Part shown: positions 19,405 through 27,528 of the stretch, one piece after another | How the letters are laid out: each line of letters opens with the position of its first letter | Position numbering within the stretch: the stretch's first letter is position 1 | Source: an uncultured Bacteroidales bacterium | Lineage (GTDB): Bacteria; Bacteroidota; Bacteroidia; Bacteroidales; UBA932 | Direction: 5' to 3' | DNA: 52,322 bases | Assembly: GCA_905235995.1 (NCBI GenBank) | Contig: CAJONI010000062.1 | Coordinates: 1 to 52,322 of the forward strand | Position numbers and translations under genes: made by a program | The notes under the pieces: generated by a model | Databases searched by the model: none | Seen by the model: the letters and a program-made list of their open reading frames with translations, nothing else | What the model was told of the DNA's origin: nothing

Positions 19405-21360
19405 TCAATCACATTTCATCCAAACGATCATCTCTCCTTTGCCACGGTTGTTCCAGGCGTAGTAGGGGATGAGGCGGAGGGGGACCTGGCCGTCGCCGAT
19501 GCGTGCGGCCGTGGAGAGTTCGTCGATGCCGCCGAGCTTGTCGGGGTCGTGGTCTGTTGTGATGGGAGTGGAGGGGTCGAGCGTGGCTTCGCGTACTGAG
19601 AAGCCGTCGTTGTCTGCCCATTCGGCGCAATACACTATCGGCCCTTTCTGGACAGCCATGCGGCCGCGGTCGGCCTCGACGCGCTCGTCGGCGACCACCA
19701 GGCGCGGCTGCATGTGCAACTGCAGGCATACGGAGTCGCCTTTGCGCCATCTCCTTTTCACTGTGACGTAGCCGTCTTCGACAGCGGCGTCCACGTCTTT
19801 CCCGTTGACTGTCAGCCGGAAGCCGCCGTCAAGTCCGTCGGCGAAGCTGTAGAGTCCGCCCGGAGTCACTTCGCCCTGCGCCCAGCCCGGTATGCGGAGC
19901 TTCAGAGCCATGGGGCCCTTGAGCTCAGTCTCGTCGACCGTCAGTATGACCTGGCCGCTCCAGGGATAGTAGGTCTTCTGGCTGAGGCTTATGTCGCGCC
20001 CTCCGACTTTCGTGGTGACGGTGTTCGACATGTAGAGATTGACATACAGGGAGTTGCCCTTGGTCGCGTAGACGTAGCCGGGTACGGAGGGGATGAAGCG
20101 GCTGATGTTGGACGGGCAGCAGGCGCAGCCGAACCAGGGCTGGCGCTCGTGGCTGCCGTCAGATTCCAGGGGATTGGGATAGAAGAAGGCCCCGCCGTCG
20201 AGCGACACGCCGCTTATAAGACCGTTGTAGAGCGTGCGTTCCAGCACGTCGTAGTACTTGCCCTGCCCGTGCAGGAGAAACATGCGATGGTTTATGTAGA
20301 CGTTACCTATCGCGGCGCAGGTCTCGCAGTAGGAGGTAGCATTCGGCAGTTCGTAGTTGGCACCGAAGGCCTCTCCCTGGCTGGTCGCCCCGATGCCGCC
20401 GGTTATGTAGAGCTTTTTCGTCACTATGTTCTCCCAGATGCGGTCGATTGCCTCCACGTAGCTTGCATCGCCCGTGAGGGCTGCGACGTCGGCCATGCCG
20501 GAGTACATGTAAGAAGCACGTACAGCGTGCCCTACAGCCTCATCCTGCTCCAGGACAGGCATATGTGACTGGCTGTAAGCGTCCTTTATGGTGGTCTTGC
20601 CCCGGTAGTCCAGGAAGAACTTCGCCTCGTCGAGGTAGTGGCGGTCGCCGGTGGCAAGGTAGAGCTTCGCCAGCGCCATCTCGGCGATCTGGTGGCCTGG
20701 TACGACGCAGGCCTGGCCATCCTCAGGACCAACTTCCCGAAGCACGCAGTCTGCATAGCGTATCGCTATGTCGAGAAAAGTGCGCTTGCCTGTGGCCTGC
20801 CAGTGCGCGACCGCGCCTTCCACCATGTGCCCCAGGTTGTAGAGTTCATGGCTCAGCACTTCCTCCTGCGACCAGCGCGTCTCGCCGGCCCAGGGGTGCG
20901 GGTGCTCAGGATTCATGGTGCGGGCGGTGTAGAGGTAGCCGTCGGGCTCCTGGGCTGCCGCCACGATTTCCAGCACGCTGTCGATGTATGCCTCTAGTGC
21001 CGGATCAGGAGCCGTCTGCAGCACGTAGCTGGCCCCTTCTATGGTCTTGTAGACATCGGTGTCGTCGAAGGAAAAGCCGCCCACCTCGAAGCCGAGATTG
21101 TGGTCGGCATGCATCTGCTCGGCAGCTTTGACGAAGTTGTCGTATCGGGCCGTCTCCTCGCATTTCGAGAAGGCCAGCGGAATCGTGACCTGGCGCGAGG
21201 CGTCGAGGCGTTGTCCCCAGAAGGAATCTGTCACCTTGACATGGGTGAACGGGACGGGATTTACGGGATAGCCGGCTTCCGGCAGGGCTTTGGGCTTGCT
21301 GCAGCCTGAAAGCAGGACCGCCGCCATCAGGGCGGCGGTCGCTGGGATTAGGGTTTTCAT
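19405..21360 (-). CDS. GH127 beta-L-arabinofuranosidase lipoprotein
   Basis: A 651-residue lipoprotein (LLSGC, Cys20). It is a DUF1680/GH127 protein: FDDTDVYKTIEGASYVL, YITGGIGATSQGEAFG, then Glu346 and Cys348 in SYCETCA and the cysteine cluster GCACCPSN (412-415). The Glu-Cys-Cys-Cys set binds zinc, and one cysteine acts as the nucleophile in characterised members. Typical members remove terminal beta-L-arabinofuranose from arabinan, extensin or pectin side chains. It is the last gene of the minus-strand operon, six bases after galM. Confidence 0.9.
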   Translation of the reverse strand: MKTLIPATAALMAAVLLSGCSKPKALPEAGYPVNPVPFTHVKVTDSFWGQRLDASRQVTIPLAFSKCEETARYDNFVKAAEQMHADHNLGFEVGGFSFDDTDVYKTIEGASYVLQTAPDPALEAYIDSVLEIVAAAQEPDGYLYTARTMNPEHPHPWAGETRWSQEEVLSHELYNLGHMVEGAVAHWQATGKRTFLDIAIRYADCVLREVGPEDGQACVVPGHQIAEMALAKLYLATGDRHYLDEAKFFLDYRGKTTIKDAYSQSHMPVLEQDEAVGHAVRASYMYSGMADVAALTGDASYVEAIDRIWENIVTKKLYITGGIGATSQGEAFGANYELPNATSYCETCAAIGNVYINHRMFLLHGQGKYYDVLERTLYNGLISGVSLDGGAFFYPNPLESDGSHERQPWFGCACCPSNISRFIPSVPGYVYATKGNSLYVNLYMSNTVTTKVGGRDISLSQKTYYPWSGQVILTVDETELKGPMALKLRIPGWAQGEVTPGGLYSFADGLDGGFRLTVNGKDVDAAVEDGYVTVKRRWRKGDSVCLQLHMQPRLVVADERVEADRGRMAVQKGPIVYCAEWADNDGFSVREATLDPSTPITTDHDPDKLGGIDELSTAARIGDGQVPLRLIPYYAWNNRGKGEMIVWMKCD

Positions 21361-21366
21361 ATCGGA

Positions 21367-22455
21367 CTATTTGACGCTGAAGGCGAAGACGCAGTGGCTG
21401 TGATAGGTCTCGCCGGGCCTGAGGACCACGGAGGGCCACTGGGGCTTGTTGGGGGAGTCGGGATAGTGCTGGGTCTCCAGGCAGATGGCCGAGCGCTGGG
21501 GGTAGGCGACTCCATTCTTGCCGACGACCGTGCCGTCGAGGAAGTTGCCGGAATAGACCTGGATGCCGGGCTCGTCGGTGTAGACCTTCAGGTCGATGCC
21601 GGTGGCGGGGCACCAGAGTTCGGCTGCGACCTGCGTGTCGTCGCCCTTTGTGTCGAGCACCCAGTTGTGGTCGTAGCCGTTGCCGTTGCGTATCTGCTCG
21701 TCGTCGGCCGTTACGCCGTCGGAGATGGCGTGGGGAGTGGTGAAGTCGAAGGGCGTTCCTGCCACGGGAACTATCTCGCCTGTAGTCATATAGGTGTCGT
21801 CGACCGGGGTGAAGCAGGATGCGTTGATGTAGAGGATGTCGTCCACGATGCTGTGGTTGGCCGGGTCGCCCGAGAGGTTGAAGTATGAGTGGTTGGTCAT
21901 GTTGATCACCGTCGGGGCGTCGGTCGTGGCCTCATAGGCGATGTCGATGGCTCCCTCGGGGGTGAGGGAGTAGGTCACGGTGGCTGTCACGTTGCCGGGG
22001 AAGTTGTTGTCGCCGTCGGGCGATACGATCTGTAGCTTGATGTGGCTGTCGTCGGCCTCGATCACGTCATAGATCTGGTATTGCCAGCCCGTGGGGCCGC
22101 CATGGAGGCAGTGTCCGAAGTTGTTCTGGGGAAGTTGGGTGGTCACTCCGTCGATGGTGATCCTGCCCTGGTCGATGCGGTTGGCATAGCGGCCTATCGC
22201 GGCGCCGAAGTCTGAGGAATTGTTCTCGGGGAAGTAATCCTCAACTTTGTCGAAGCCCAGGACCACGTCGCGCATTACGCCATCCCTGTCGGGAACCAGG
22301 ATGGACACGATGCGGCCTCCGAAGTTGGTGACGCTCACCTCCATTCCAGCATCGTTCCTGAGGGTGTAGATACCTGTCTCAGCAGGCTGTTTGGAGGTGC
22401 ATGAAGCCGCAATGAGCAAGGCGGCTGTGCAGATGGCAAGAGAAATACGTTTCAT
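21367..22455 (-). CDS. galM: Aldose 1-epimerase (galactose mutarotase) lipoprotein
   Basis: A 362-residue protein with a lipoprotein signal (IAASC, Cys19). GalM family features: VTNFGGRIVSILVPDRDG, GAAIGRYANRI, LHGGPTGWQYQIYDV with the catalytic-region His, NMTNHSYFNLSGD and a C-terminal ICLETQHYPDSPNKPQWPS with the catalytic Glu region. It interconverts alpha and beta anomers of aldoses. Placed between two arabinofuranosidase genes and exported, it probably mutarotates released L-arabinose (or galactose) in the periplasm before uptake. Gaps of eleven and six bases to its neighbours indicate one operon. Confidence 0.9.
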   Translation of the reverse strand: MKRISLAICTAALLIAASCTSKQPAETGIYTLRNDAGMEVSVTNFGGRIVSILVPDRDGVMRDVVLGFDKVEDYFPENNSSDFGAAIGRYANRIDQGRITIDGVTTQLPQNNFGHCLHGGPTGWQYQIYDVIEADDSHIKLQIVSPDGDNNFPGNVTATVTYSLTPEGAIDIAYEATTDAPTVINMTNHSYFNLSGDPANHSIVDDILYINASCFTPVDDTYMTTGEIVPVAGTPFDFTTPHAISDGVTADDEQIRNGNGYDHNWVLDTKGDDTQVAAELWCPATGIDLKVYTDEPGIQVYSGNFLDGTVVGKNGVAYPQRSAICLETQHYPDSPNKPQWPSVVLRPGETYHSHCVFAFSVK

Positions 22456-22466
22456 ATTATGATTGT

Positions 22467-24461
22467 TTATCGTTCGAGGATGAAAATGGAGAAGGAACAG
22501 GCGGGCACCTTTGCTTCCAGGCTCTTGCCCGCACCCTTGAATTCGAAGGCTTCCGGGATAATGCGCTCAGGATCTTCGAGTGAATTGTCGACGTAGAGGT
22601 TGGGTGAGGAGAGGCGGACCCCACCGACGGCCTTCATGCTCTCGTTTTTCTTGAGACCGTTGAAGTTGAGGCATATCTCCTGGTCGTAATCGGAAGTGTT
22701 GACCACCTTGACGTAGACTTTGCCGCCGTCGAGCACTGCGCTTGCGAAGAGGCCTTGCTGACCCTCGGCGCCGGTGACGTTGACTCCGTCCATGGTGAGT
22801 TTCAAGGTGTTGCTGCCACGATACTGTCCGTAGAGCTGCTGAACGTGCCAGCTGGCCGTCCGGAAACTGTGGAGATTGTCGTACCAGATGAGGTCGGGAC
22901 GCCACTGCCAGCCTTCCACATGGGCGAAGAGCGGGGCGTAAGTGGCCATATGGACCACGTCGGCATTGCGCTCGATGCCGGTCATGAAGGCGGCTTCAAG
23001 CAGGGATGCGTAGAAATGGTTCCACTTCATTCCCTTGGCATGGCAGGCATATTCACCGGCGAACACCTTAGGGCCCTTGCGGGGATAGTTGTCGTAGCGG
23101 TCACCCTGCGACAGGAACCATTTGTATGGGCGATAGAAATGCTCGTCCACGAGGTCCGCGCCGAGACGACGCATTTCTGGCCAGAGGTAGTCGAATTGCT
23201 CGCCTTCCGAATTCGGACCGCTGGAGCCGACTATCCTGATTTCAGGATATGCGGCGCGGATGGCCTTGATGAAGGGCTCAAGGCGCTCCGGATATAGTGT
23301 ATCCCACTGTTCGTTGCCTATGCCGATGAATTTCATGTTGAACGGGGCGGGGTGGCCCATTTCGGCCCGGACTGAGCCCCACTTCGAATCGACGGGACCG
23401 TTTGCAAATTCGATCAGGTCGAGGGCGTCCTGGATGAAGGGTTCAAGCTCGTCAACGGGGCAGTGGGCGTCGGGCATGGTGCTGTCGTTCTGGAACTGGC
23501 AGGCTAGGCCGCAGCTCAGGATGGGCAGAGGCTCGGAGCCAATGTCCTCGGAGAGCTGGAAGAATTCGTAGAATCCCAGGCCGTAGCTCTGGAAGTAGTC
23601 GGGGTAAAAGCGATGAGGGAAGGTGTACTCCCAGCGATTCTCGTTGAGGGGACGGTTCTCCACGGGGCCCACGGAGTTCTTCCAATTGTAGCGGGTGGCA
23701 AGGTCGGTGCCTTCCACTATGCACCCGCCAGGGAAGCGGAACACGCCCGGGTGCAGGTCGGCCAGGGCCTGTGCGAGGTCCTTGCGCAGGCCGCCGGGAC
23801 GTCCTTTCCAGGTGTCGGCAGGGAAGAGCGAAACGTGCTCCAAGTCGACGGTCGTGCGGTCTTCGCCCCAGAGGAAGATGCGGAGGACGGCCTTGTCGAG
23901 GGTCTGCTCCGGCTTGAGTTTCAGTTCATATCTCTTCCACTCGGAACCCTTGACCGTGATGGTGCCCTGGCAGATGAAATGAACCTCGTCCATCGAGGCG
24001 GGATTTGCGATCTCAATGCGGATGGTAGAGCTGCCGCCGCTCGGGACGCGGGCCCATACCGAGAAGTCGTAGGTCTCTCGTGCCTTGACTCCTATGCCGA
24101 AGAAGCCCTCGTTGTCGAGTCCGGTCCATTTGTGCGGGTGACCGGGGTCGCTGAGGCGGACGTAGTGCGGGTTGCGCTCGAAAGGACCGTCGTCGCGGAC
24201 TTCCACCTTGCCGAATGCCTTCCAGCCCTGCAGGGGGTCGACGGGGAATTCGAAGGAGTGGTTTTTCACGAGTTCGGCATAGAGACCTCCGTCGGCTGCA
24301 TAGTTGATGTCTTCGAAGAAGATGCCGTAGAGGGTGGGCTGGATGGCCGCACCGGGTTTCTTGAGGTCGATGTCAAGCTTGCCCGGCTGCTTTTCCGGCT
24401 GTGCGCCTGCCGGGATGGCGAGCAGTATCGCGGCGAGTGTCAGGATGCTGAGGTTTTTCAT
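22467..24461 (-). CDS. GH51 alpha-L-arabinofuranosidase, large form
   Basis: 664 residues from the ATG at 24461. The frame stays open beyond this, but upstream lie the bidirectional promoter and the regulator gene. The signal peptide ends PAGAQ, with no lipobox, so the product is soluble in the periplasm or secreted. An N-terminal CBM4_9-like jelly-roll insert (about 75-215) interrupts the GH51 domain. The catalytic residues are Glu384 in IGIGNEQWD (acid/base) and Glu470 in VFAGEYACHA (nucleophile). It is expected to release alpha-L-arabinofuranose from arabinan or arabinoxylan fragments. It is the first gene of the minus-strand operon with galM and GH127, starting about 24 bases after the predicted transcription start. 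Confidence 0.9.
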   Translation of the reverse strand: MKNLSILTLAAILLAIPAGAQPEKQPGKLDIDLKKPGAAIQPTLYGIFFEDINYAADGGLYAELVKNHSFEFPVDPLQGWKAFGKVEVRDDGPFERNPHYVRLSDPGHPHKWTGLDNEGFFGIGVKARETYDFSVWARVPSGGSSTIRIEIANPASMDEVHFICQGTITVKGSEWKRYELKLKPEQTLDKAVLRIFLWGEDRTTVDLEHVSLFPADTWKGRPGGLRKDLAQALADLHPGVFRFPGGCIVEGTDLATRYNWKNSVGPVENRPLNENRWEYTFPHRFYPDYFQSYGLGFYEFFQLSEDIGSEPLPILSCGLACQFQNDSTMPDAHCPVDELEPFIQDALDLIEFANGPVDSKWGSVRAEMGHPAPFNMKFIGIGNEQWDTLYPERLEPFIKAIRAAYPEIRIVGSSGPNSEGEQFDYLWPEMRRLGADLVDEHFYRPYKWFLSQGDRYDNYPRKGPKVFAGEYACHAKGMKWNHFYASLLEAAFMTGIERNADVVHMATYAPLFAHVEGWQWRPDLIWYDNLHSFRTASWHVQQLYGQYRGSNTLKLTMDGVNVTGAEGQQGLFASAVLDGGKVYVKVVNTSDYDQEICLNFNGLKKNESMKAVGGVRLSSPNLYVDNSLEDPERIIPEAFEFKGAGKSLEAKVPACSFSIFILER

Positions 24462-24491
24462 CTGAAAACAGTACTGATATGTAATTTTTCT

Positions 24492-24509
24492 CAAATTTAT
24501 ATAAATTTG
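24492..24509. promoter_or_regulatory. Palindromic bidirectional promoter between GH51 operon and regulator
   Basis: CAAATTTATATAAATTTG is a perfect 18-base palindrome. Read on the plus strand it holds a -7 element TAAATTTG at 24502-24509, 20 bases before the regulator ATG. On the minus strand it holds the identical element at 24499-24492, about 30 bases before the GH51 ATG. Both agree with the Bacteroidota consensus TAnnTTTG. Transcription in the two directions should start about 7 bases beyond either end. Confidence 0.7.
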
Positions 24510-24528
24510 TGGTACGAAAGGTGGACAA

Positions 24529-27432
24529 ATGAACACTAAGGGTGCATTAATTTCGGTTTTGCTTCTTCTGTCCGTAGTCCTGGCCCTCCCTGCAGGCGCA
24601 CAGGCCGGGTTCCTCGACCAGCATGTAGCCGTCCGTCTCGACGTAGAACGCGGGCTTCCCTGCAATTACGTGGACGACGTGCTGCAGGACAGCGACGGAT
24701 TTATCTGGATAGCCACCTCGGGCGGCGGTCTTTGCCGTTTCGACGGCTACGGGCTGCTGACCTTCAATACCTCGACCATTCCGCCGCTTCGCAGCAATTT
24801 TATCAGGAACATCGCCGAGGACGGATTCCATCGCCTGTGGGTCGGGTCTGAGGGTGGAATAGACGTGCTCGACCTTGCCACCTTGGAAAAGGCGGATATC
24901 GGCCTCCCTGCCTTTTCCGGCCCGGACGCCCCTTTCTGCCAGTTCCTTAAGTTTGATTCCCGAGGCGCCATGTGGGTCATGGCCGGTTCCGTGATCAGGC
25001 GTATATCCTTCGACGCCCGGGGAACTGTATCTGAAATCCGCGAGTTCACGCATCCCGGCCTTCATGCAGGCAACTATGTGTTCGAGGAGGTCGATGGCGA
25101 CGGATGCATGTGGGCTTCGCTCGGAGGCCTTCTCCACAAGATCTGCCCCGACCCCGCCGGAGGCCTGAAGGCCCAGCCCGTAGCCACCACCCTCGACCTT
25201 GGAGCCTCAACCTATGTCTCAGGTTTTGAATCCATGGGTTCGAGCGTCTGGATCTCCACTGAGAACGGTCTCTATCTGCTTCACCGGCATACAGGCCAGT
25301 GGAAACAATATGAGCACAGCGAGGATCCCCATTCCCTGACACAGAACTTCACTACCGGCGTGGCCGTCGATTTCGACGGGCAGGTCGTAGTGTCCACACT
25401 CCGCGGCTGGAATGTCTACAACCCTGTGGAAGATCGTTTCGAGAGGGTTGGTTCCGACGTGGTCAACTGCGTCAAATGTTTCGGGCAGCGCCTGGTTCTC
25501 GGGACTGAAACGGCCGGACTGATCATCTTCGGCCCGAAAAGACTGGCAATAAGACACTTTTCCAATGAGCCGGCCGATCCTGGCAGCCTTGCTTCCGGTC
25601 CCGTAAACGCAATATGGGAGGACCCTGAAGGCAGGCTTTGGGTCGGTACCCAGGAAGGAGGTCTCAGCATCCTTGCGCCCGGCTCCAGCCGCTTCGTCCA
25701 TCTCACACGCGAAAGCGGCAGCCTCTCGCACAACAGTGTCTCTGAGCTGATTCCTGGCCCTGACGGGCAGGTTTTCGTCGGGACCTGGGGTCACGGCGTG
25801 GACGTTCTCTCCACCCGGCCTCCATTCCGCAGGACAGGCCATCTGCCGCCGCTCGACACTCGGACGGACTACATTGGAGCTCTTGAGTATGACGCGCACA
25901 ACGGCCTGCTGTGGATATGCTCCAACCAGGGCATCTTCCTTTACGATCCGGTGGCACAGACCTATGAATCCGCGCTGGATGAAACGGCGAGCGGATGCAT
26001 AGGCTCGCTCATCGACAGTTCCGGGCGTCTTTGGGTTGGCTGCCTCCAGGGCCTCTATGTTTTCGACCTGATGAACCGGGAGCCGTCCGGCCGCTTTCCA
26101 TACGTCCATTACCGCTACAAGCTCGACGCCCCGGATACCTTCGCCGACGAGAAGATCTGCGCAATAATGCAGGCTTCCGACAGCGTTTTCTACCTTGCAA
26201 GCAACGGTTCCGGAATCTACAGGGCCCTGCTTGGCGCCGATGGACACTTCTCATTCGAAGGATACACCACCCTCCAGGGCCTTTCCAACGACAGGGCCCG
26301 CGGTCTGTGCCAGGACGCCTCCGGCCGCATCTGGGTGAGTACCGAGCACGGGCTCAACGTCCTGGACCCTGCTTCCGGCAGTATCATGGCATATAGGAGC
26401 GAGGATGGAGTATACAACACGCATTTCTTCTGGAATGCTGCGTGTCAGGGCTCGGACGGACGGCTGTACTTCGGCCATACGAGCGGATTCTCCGTAGTCG
26501 ATCCGCTCCTTACCCAGGAGGACCTGGTGTCCGGGCCTCTCCGTTTCACCCGGGTGGAAGTGGACGGGCACCGGTTCAGCGACCCCAACATGAAATCGTT
26601 GAAAGTCCATCAGCGCGACCGTTCCATCCTCTTCCAGTTCTCGTTCCTGACGCCAGACGCTCCTGCGCGCGTGAAATATAAATATATGCTGGAAGGATAC
26701 GACAACTACTGGCTGGAAGTCCCGGCCGGGCGTCACGAAGCGTCTTATTCTTCACTTCCCCCCGGCCGCCATACCTTTCATGTCCAGGCTCTTTCCCGTA
26801 CCGAAAAGGAGATCGGCACACTTTCCATGGAGGTGAACGTCCGGCCGTATATATACAATACCTGGTGGTTCCGGTTCTTGATCCTGTTCTTCGTGCTGTC
26901 GGCGGTCTGGTGGATTACGACCCTGCGTACCATCACTCTCCGGCGCAGGCAGGCCGAACTGGAAGCCGTGGTGAAGGAACGTACCCGTGAGATAAGCGAA
27001 AAAGCCGAGGAACTCGACCGCCAGAATGCCGTGCTGCTGCGCCAGAACGAGGAACTTGCTTCCCGCACCATGCTCCAGGCGCCGGACCATCGCGCCTCGC
27101 AGGAGCTTCAGGACGACCCCTTCGTGGTAAAGCTGGTGGAAACGGTCCGGCGGATGTACAAGGATCCCGAACTCGACGTCACTGCCCTCAGCAAGGAGAT
27201 GGGCATGAGCAAGACCCTGCTCAACACCCGGCTTCAGGACGCTACCGGCAAGTCGACAGGCCAGTTCATCCGCTCGTACCGTCTTTCCGTCGCTAAGGAG
27301 ATCCTGCGCAGCGACCGGACGATGAACGTGTCGGAGGTGGCCTACGAGGTGGGTTTCAACGATCCGAAGTATTTTACCCGCTGTTTTACAAAGGAATTCG
27401 GGGTCACACCCAGTTCTTTGGCGAAACTATAG
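24529..27432 (+). CDS. Membrane sensor/AraC-type regulator lacking kinase and receiver domains
   Basis: A 967-residue protein. The order is: signal peptide (about 1-24), a large sensor with about eleven reg_prop repeats such as IWIATSGGGLCRFDG, LWVGTQEGGLSIL and IWVSTEHGLNVLD (about 40-690), a Y_Y_Y domain (about 705-770), a transmembrane helix near 778-803 (WWFRFLILFFVLSAVWW), a coiled coil (RRRQAELEAVVKERTREI... to about 850) and an AraC-type helix-turn-helix domain (862-967, ending DPKYFTRCFTKEFGVTPS). Hybrid two-component systems of Bacteroidetes have a histidine kinase and receiver between helix and DNA-binding domain. Both are absent here, with no room for them. Signal would pass through the coiled coil to a membrane-tethered DNA-binding domain. 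Divergence from the arabinosidase operon and closeness to the arabinan genes suggest that it senses arabino-oligosaccharides. Confidence 0.85.
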   Translation: MNTKGALISVLLLLSVVLALPAGAQAGFLDQHVAVRLDVERGLPCNYVDDVLQDSDGFIWIATSGGGLCRFDGYGLLTFNTSTIPPLRSNFIRNIAEDGFHRLWVGSEGGIDVLDLATLEKADIGLPAFSGPDAPFCQFLKFDSRGAMWVMAGSVIRRISFDARGTVSEIREFTHPGLHAGNYVFEEVDGDGCMWASLGGLLHKICPDPAGGLKAQPVATTLDLGASTYVSGFESMGSSVWISTENGLYLLHRHTGQWKQYEHSEDPHSLTQNFTTGVAVDFDGQVVVSTLRGWNVYNPVEDRFERVGSDVVNCVKCFGQRLVLGTETAGLIIFGPKRLAIRHFSNEPADPGSLASGPVNAIWEDPEGRLWVGTQEGGLSILAPGSSRFVHLTRESGSLSHNSVSELIPGPDGQVFVGTWGHGVDVLSTRPPFRRTGHLPPLDTRTDYIGALEYDAHNGLLWICSNQGIFLYDPVAQTYESALDETASGCIGSLIDSSGRLWVGCLQGLYVFDLMNREPSGRFPYVHYRYKLDAPDTFADEKICAIMQASDSVFYLASNGSGIYRALLGADGHFSFEGYTTLQGLSNDRARGLCQDASGRIWVSTEHGLNVLDPASGSIMAYRSEDGVYNTHFFWNAACQGSDGRLYFGHTSGFSVVDPLLTQEDLVSGPLRFTRVEVDGHRFSDPNMKSLKVHQRDRSILFQFSFLTPDAPARVKYKYMLEGYDNYWLEVPAGRHEASYSSLPPGRHTFHVQALSRTEKEIGTLSMEVNVRPYIYNTWWFRFLILFFVLSAVWWITTLRTITLRRRQAELEAVVKERTREISEKAEELDRQNAVLLRQNEELASRTMLQAPDHRASQELQDDPFVVKLVETVRRMYKDPELDVTALSKEMGMSKTLLNTRLQDATGKSTGQFIRSYRLSVAKEILRSDRTMNVSEVAYEVGFNDPKYFTRCFTKEFGVTPSSLAKL

Positions 27433-27494
27433 CTTTTTGTTCAAAAATCCACCCTTTAAGTTTTTTTTTGCACCTTTTCGCCGGGAGTACTTTT

Positions 27495-27502
27495 TAATTT
27501 TG
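27495..27502 (+). promoter_or_regulatory. Promoter -7 element (TAATTTTG) of the arabinan susCD operon
   Basis: A perfect TAnnTTTG element in a 96-base AT-rich gap, with a TTTG at about 27468-27471 some 24 bases upstream as a loose -33 box. The start codon of the GH43_5 gene follows 26 bases later. Confidence 0.6.
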
Positions 27503-27503
27503 T

Positions 27504-27517
27504 AGTGGTTAACCACT
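27504..27517. promoter_or_regulatory. 14-bp palindrome over the predicted transcription start (possible operator)
   Basis: AGTGGTTAACCACT is a perfect inverted repeat that starts two bases after the -7 element, so it covers the expected +1 site. It could be an operator for a regulator, or form a hairpin at the 5' end of the mRNA. No second copy was noticed in the window. Confidence 0.4.
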
Positions 27518-27528
27518 TCGCTTAAAAA

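Noticed and set aside
24462..24665. Upstream extension of the GH51 frame to 24665
   Set aside because: It would run through the bidirectional promoter and into the regulator gene; a signal peptide begins at 24461.
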